Below, in pieces: positions 60,691-64,000 of a stretch of 64,000 nucleotides of DNA. Source of the stretch: Agathobaculum butyriciproducens. Lineage in GTDB: Bacteria; Bacillota; Clostridia; Oscillospirales; Butyricicoccaceae. The first letter of the stretch is position 1, and each line of letters begins with the position of its first letter. The notes under the pieces are model-generated. The model had not been told where the DNA came from. It did not search any database and worked only from the letters and a program-made list of their open reading frames with translations. The stretch is from contig QEKJ01000003.1 of the NCBI GenBank assembly GCA_003096535.1, forward strand, positions 75,068-139,067. The letters run 5' to 3'. A program made the translations under genes and the position numbers.

Positions 60691-61824
60691 TTATACGTCC
60701 ATCCAGACGCCTCCGGCCGTATGGCTGCGCACACAGGCCTCGACAAAGCGAACGCCGAGCACGCCGTCCTCCACAGTCGGAAAGGTGTCGGTCGTGTTCT
60801 CACGACCTGCCTTGCGATCGGAGAGCACATTACAGAACGAACGGTAAATATTCGAGAACGCCTCGATAAAGCCTTCATTATGGCCTGCACCGACGCGGGA
60901 AAGCCGCGTGCTGGCATCGAGCAGATAGTCTGCACCGGCGGACAGCCGCTGACTCGGCTGGCTGCGCGGCGTGTAGATCAGGTGATCGCAGTCGGTCGCA
61001 GTCCATTCGAGCGAGCCTTCGGTGCCGATGACGTAGATACCGCTGTCACACTCGTGTCCAATCGCAATCTGGGATGCCCAGAGCGTACCGGTTACGCCGC
61101 CCCCGAAATCCATCAGCACGTTTACATTGGTATCGAGCGGCAGATCACGCGGATAGGTATCCATCATCGCCAGCACGCGCTTGACGTGCAGACCGGTAAA
61201 CTGCGTTACCATCTGCTCTGCATGTGTGCCGAGATCGTTTGCACACAGCGAGGAACCGACCTTTTTCGGCTGAAAACGCCATGCCGAGGTGTCCACCTTG
61301 CCGTCAACCGCACCGGAAATGACCCAGTCCTCCGGATGCTGCACGCGGACGTGCAGAATATCGCCGATTACACCTGCGCGAATCATCTCACGCGCCTGAC
61401 GGATGAGCGCATAGCCGGTGTACGAATACGTTATGCCGAACAGCAGACCGCGCTCCTCTGCAATGCGGGCAAGTTCCTCGGCTTCCTCAGTGCGGAGCGC
61501 AAGCGGCTTGTCGCATATAACGTGGATGTCATGCTCAAGAAAGCACTTTGCAATCTCGTAATGCGTATCGTTTGCCGTCATGATGGAGACAAAATCAATA
61601 CCGTCCTCGCGCGTGGACTCCTTGTCTGCCATTTCGCGGAAATCCGCATACACGCGGCTGGTGTCAGGCAGGTGATACGCCTCAGCGGTCGCGCGGTTCT
61701 TATCCATGCTGCGGGAGAAGCAGCCGCAGACCAGCTCGGCGGAATCGTCCAGCATAGCGCCCCAGCGGTGGAATTTGCCGATGTATGAACCAAGCCCGCC
61801 GCCGATCATACCAAATTTCAGCAT
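60691..61824 (-). CDS. Gfo/Idh/MocA-family oxidoreductase
   Basis: 377 residues; AAGGAG before ATG 61824. NAD(P)-binding GMIGGGLGSYIGKFH at the start and the EKP-like catalytic motif ICDKPLA (about residue 105), with GTEGSLEW further on. Sugar or cyclitol dehydrogenase. Second gene after an inositol-dehydrogenase-like gene and probably in the same AraC-regulated operon. Confidence 0.9.
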   Translation of the reverse strand: MLKFGMIGGGLGSYIGKFHRWGAMLDDSAELVCGCFSRSMDKNRATAEAYHLPDTSRVYADFREMADKESTREDGIDFVSIMTANDTHYEIAKCFLEHDIHVICDKPLALRTEEAEELARIAEERGLLFGITYSYTGYALIRQAREMIRAGVIGDILHVRVQHPEDWVISGAVDGKVDTSAWRFQPKKVGSSLCANDLGTHAEQMVTQFTGLHVKRVLAMMDTYPRDLPLDTNVNVLMDFGGGVTGTLWASQIAIGHECDSGIYVIGTEGSLEWTATDCDHLIYTPRSQPSQRLSAGADYLLDASTRLSRVGAGHNEGFIEAFSNIYRSFCNVLSDRKAGRENTTDTFPTVEDGVLGVRFVEACVRSHTAGGVWMDV

Positions 61825-61844
61825 AAATAATTACTCCTTACATT

Positions 61845-62846
61845 TTACATATCAAAGTTTACGGCCTCTACCTTTCCCGAGGTCTGTGATGCGATCATTG
61901 CATCCGCGATGCAGCAGGCTGCAAAGCCGTCCTTGCTGCCCGGACCTGCGGTCGGCTCAATGCCGCGCAGATGGTTGATCCAGTGCTGCAGCTCGTTATC
62001 ATAAGCCTCCGGGAAACGTTCTGCCCAGTTGTCTATAATCTCATTGCCGACCTTGAGACGCGAACGGACGATTGGTTCTGCGGGCAGCGGCAGACGGATT
62101 GTGCCCTTTTCACATACAATTTCCATGCCGATCTCGTAGCCGTAATAGCTGTTGACCGAGCATTCCACGTCAATCAGGATGTTGCTCTCGGTCCACATGA
62201 GCGCCAGCTGTGGGTCATTCAGACCGTCAGCAGCGAACGCGGTGTTGCGTGCCGCCAGCATTTGACCGCGGACAAGCTCCTCGCCGAACAGCCAACGAAA
62301 CTGGTCGATCTCGTGGATGAGCACATTAGTTACCTGCATGGCGTTGGTAAATCCGGCTGCGATGCGCGGCGTGCGGCTGATGCAGTGCGCCATCAGCGGC
62401 TTGCCCAGCTCACCGGAATCCAGAATGGCCTTGATCTTACGGTAATCCGGGTCATAGCGGCGCATAAAGCCGACCTGCACCAGATTCCTGCCGGCAGCCT
62501 GCTCAATGCGGACAATCTCGGCGCAGTCCGCCTTGGTGGTTGCCAACGGCTTTTCGCAGAATACCGGCTTGCCGGCTGCGATGGCCTTGTTAGTCATCTC
62601 GGCATGAACGCCGTCCCACGCAGTGATGACGATAGCGTCAACCTTGTCGGATGCGATGAGCGCGTCCACGCTCTCCATACTCTCCGCACCGTATGCAGCA
62701 GCGAGCGCATCCGTCTTTTCCTTATTGATATCGTACAGCGCGGTGACAGCAACGCCGTCGATCCGCTTGGTCAGTCGCTTGAGGTGCTCCTGACCGATAA
62801 AGCCGCCCGCACCGATGATACCTGCCGAAATCGTTTTCTTCTCCAT
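61845..62846 (-). CDS. Inositol 2-dehydrogenase-like oxidoreductase
   Basis: 333 residues from ATG 62846 (AAGGAGG). AGIIGAGGFIGQEHLKRL binds NAD; FCEKPLATT has the catalytic Lys (EKP, about residue 97); QVGFMRRYDPDY and HEIDQFRWLFGE are the active-site Tyr/Asp/His blocks shared with IolG. Oxidises myo-inositol or a close sugar. 20 bp separate it from the next dehydrogenase gene; an AraC regulator gene lies upstream on the same strand. Confidence 0.88.
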   Translation of the reverse strand: MEKKTISAGIIGAGGFIGQEHLKRLTKRIDGVAVTALYDINKEKTDALAAAYGAESMESVDALIASDKVDAIVITAWDGVHAEMTNKAIAAGKPVFCEKPLATTKADCAEIVRIEQAAGRNLVQVGFMRRYDPDYRKIKAILDSGELGKPLMAHCISRTPRIAAGFTNAMQVTNVLIHEIDQFRWLFGEELVRGQMLAARNTAFAADGLNDPQLALMWTESNILIDVECSVNSYYGYEIGMEIVCEKGTIRLPLPAEPIVRSRLKVGNEIIDNWAERFPEAYDNELQHWINHLRGIEPTAGPGSKDGFAACCIADAMIASQTSGKVEAVNFDM

Positions 62847-62955
62847 GATCCGTGCCTCCTTTTTGTTCTTCGTGGCGCTCTTTATGCCTCTATTATAGAA
62901 CAAAATTACACAGAGTCACGTCAGGAAATTAACCTATTCTGTGCAGAAATTAACA

Positions 62956-63795
62956 TCAGAAGTTCATGGAGCGGAATTTACTCGGCGTCATTTTCTCGCG
63001 GCTGCGGAATACGCGGGAAAAGTGGCTTGCGCTGTTGAAGCCGCTCTGCTCGGCGATCTGCTCGATGGAGAGCGCCGAACCGGTCAGCAGCACCTTTGCG
63101 TGACGCAGACGCTGCTCCTGCAGATAATCATGCGGACGGAAGCCGATGTACCTGGCAAAACAGCGAATGAGATGCGTGACACTTACATGGCACAAATCGG
63201 CAAGTGTTTCGAGCGTGACCTCTTCCCGGAAGTGCTCAGCGATATACTCGACCGCCGGACGAATCACCTCGGGAATATCCGGCTTGGCGTCCGGCACGGC
63301 AAGACAGCACAGCACGGATTGGATGCAGACCGAAATGCGGTGCTCATTGCACATCTGCTTGTCTCCGTAGTAGAAAATCTGCTCAAAATATTGGAGAATC
63401 TCATGATTTCCGTCAAAGCAGATGCCGGTGCCGCCAGTCAGCAGCCGGACATAAGCCGCGCTTTCGCCGCCGGAAAAGTGAAACCAGAGGAACTCGGTCG
63501 GCTCGGTGACGTAATACCGGTGGGGAAGGCGGCAGTCCATGAGTACAAGCTGTCCGGCGGTAGCGTTCGCGCTCTGTTCTCCGCAGAAGGTGTGCAGTGA
63601 ACCGCTGCGTACATACGCACACAGGTACATATCCAGAAAATCCCGCTCGACCTCATAGCCGGGTACGCACTGGTAGCGTCCGTACTGGATGAGATAATAC
63701 AGGTGCTCCTGCGCAAACGGAGATGGAATGGTAAAGTCCACATGCGACGAGAGCAGCAGGCCTTTGTCGGGTGGTTTCACAGGCATCACCTTCAT
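62956..63795 (-). CDS. AraC-family transcription regulator
   Basis: 279 residues from ATG 63795; an upstream TTG at 63807 overlaps a TATACT -10 and is unlikely. N-terminal cupin (LVLMDCRLPHRYYV, FLWFHFSGG) for ligand binding; C-terminal double HTH (LETLADLCHVSVTHLIRCFARYIGFRPHDYLQEQRLRHAKVLL, IEQIAEQSGFNSASHFSRVFRSREKMTPSKFR, in pieces). It probably senses a sugar or cyclitol and controls the two dehydrogenase genes. Confidence 0.93.
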   Translation of the reverse strand: MKVMPVKPPDKGLLLSSHVDFTIPSPFAQEHLYYLIQYGRYQCVPGYEVERDFLDMYLCAYVRSGSLHTFCGEQSANATAGQLVLMDCRLPHRYYVTEPTEFLWFHFSGGESAAYVRLLTGGTGICFDGNHEILQYFEQIFYYGDKQMCNEHRISVCIQSVLCCLAVPDAKPDIPEVIRPAVEYIAEHFREEVTLETLADLCHVSVTHLIRCFARYIGFRPHDYLQEQRLRHAKVLLTGSALSIEQIAEQSGFNSASHFSRVFRSREKMTPSKFRSMNF

Positions 63796-63891
63796 GAGAG
63801 TATACAAAAATTATAATGCAGATTTACACAAAGAACAAGAGCGTATCCGGCAGATTGTCTGAAATGCACATGGAAAACGCAAACAGGGGAA

Positions 63892-64000
63892 TTAACCCAT
63901 CAAGTCCTCATCGGTGACGAAAAACTCGTTGTCGAGTTCCGCGCATCGGCGGTCAAGCTCCGAGGTCGTGCCGAGCGTGCGGCGCACGGCGTCGTACTCG
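63892..64000 (-). CDS. 3' end of an unknown gene
   Basis: 35 codons at the window edge, ending FFVTDEDLMG and TAA (63892-63894). Arg/Glu/Leu-rich helical content (TTSELDRRCAELDNE). Too little to assign. Confidence 0.5.
   Translation of the reverse strand, partial: EYDAVRRTLGTTSELDRRCAELDNEFFVTDEDLMG

Overview
The window looks like a chromosome of a low-GC-phylum anaerobic gut Clostridium relative (Oscillospirales/Butyricicoccus-type is my guess, not proven). Evidence: CIRCE-controlled groESL, a T-box in front of thrS, an archaeal-type ProRS, clostridial Shine-Dalgarno sites before most genes, a Tn4451/Tn5397-type element and a WecG/TagA-type wall-polymer cluster. The core genes are GC-rich with strong codon bias; three accessory stretches are visibly more AT-rich.

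Region 1 (1-7250) is an accessory patch bounded by two copies of the same unknown gene (2-619, truncated by the window edge, and 6831-7238, internally deleted). It holds an iscB remnant with its upstream HEARO/omega RNA, a four-repeat type I-E-like mini CRISPR array, an orphan RnlB-like antitoxin, an orphan HicB-like protein, and a strange 3-kb array of degenerate 36-nt type II-like CRISPR repeats with 30-nt spacers. That array is interrupted at several points by small minus-strand genes, often ending within a few bases of a repeat. No cas gene is present in the window.

Region 2 (7351-12849) is core: a THUMP RNA methyltransferase, groES-groEL, glyA and the 3' half of an HTH-neelaredoxin gene. 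Region 3 (12850-26490) is a 13.6-kb mobilizable element that splits that gene; its 5' half lies at 26476-26613. The element encodes a large serine recombinase, TnpW, a VirE-like helicase (frameshifted), a CHC2 primase, a MobA/L relaxase that seems to start at ATA, an RSF1010-like oriT, an excisionase, and a BceRS/BceAB-like two-component and ABC transporter cargo with matching operator boxes. Iteron-like heptamers lie beside the replication genes.

Region 4 (26640-38024) is a defence island ending at tRNA-Pro: a Fic protein, a complete three-gene PIWI-RE module (REase, Fe-S helicase, pPIWI-RE), a zinc-ribbon protein, a beta-class DNA methyltransferase, and a C5 methyltransferase and a P-loop NTPase that are both truncated and fused tail to tail. 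A short repeat family recurs at its ends.

Region 5 (38365-64000) is core again: a PilT-like ATPase, a holin-like protein, a long plus-strand operon (WecG/TagA, ThyX, DUF2156, GNAT, DJ-1, 5-FCL, CPBP, MltG, U32), trpS, wall-polymer genes (TagO/WecA, UDP-GlcNAc 2-epimerase), a methionine gamma-lyase-like enzyme, T-box-thrS, an SLH protein, proS, a Cys-rich conserved protein, two Gfo/Idh/MocA dehydrogenases, an AraC regulator and the end of one more gene.
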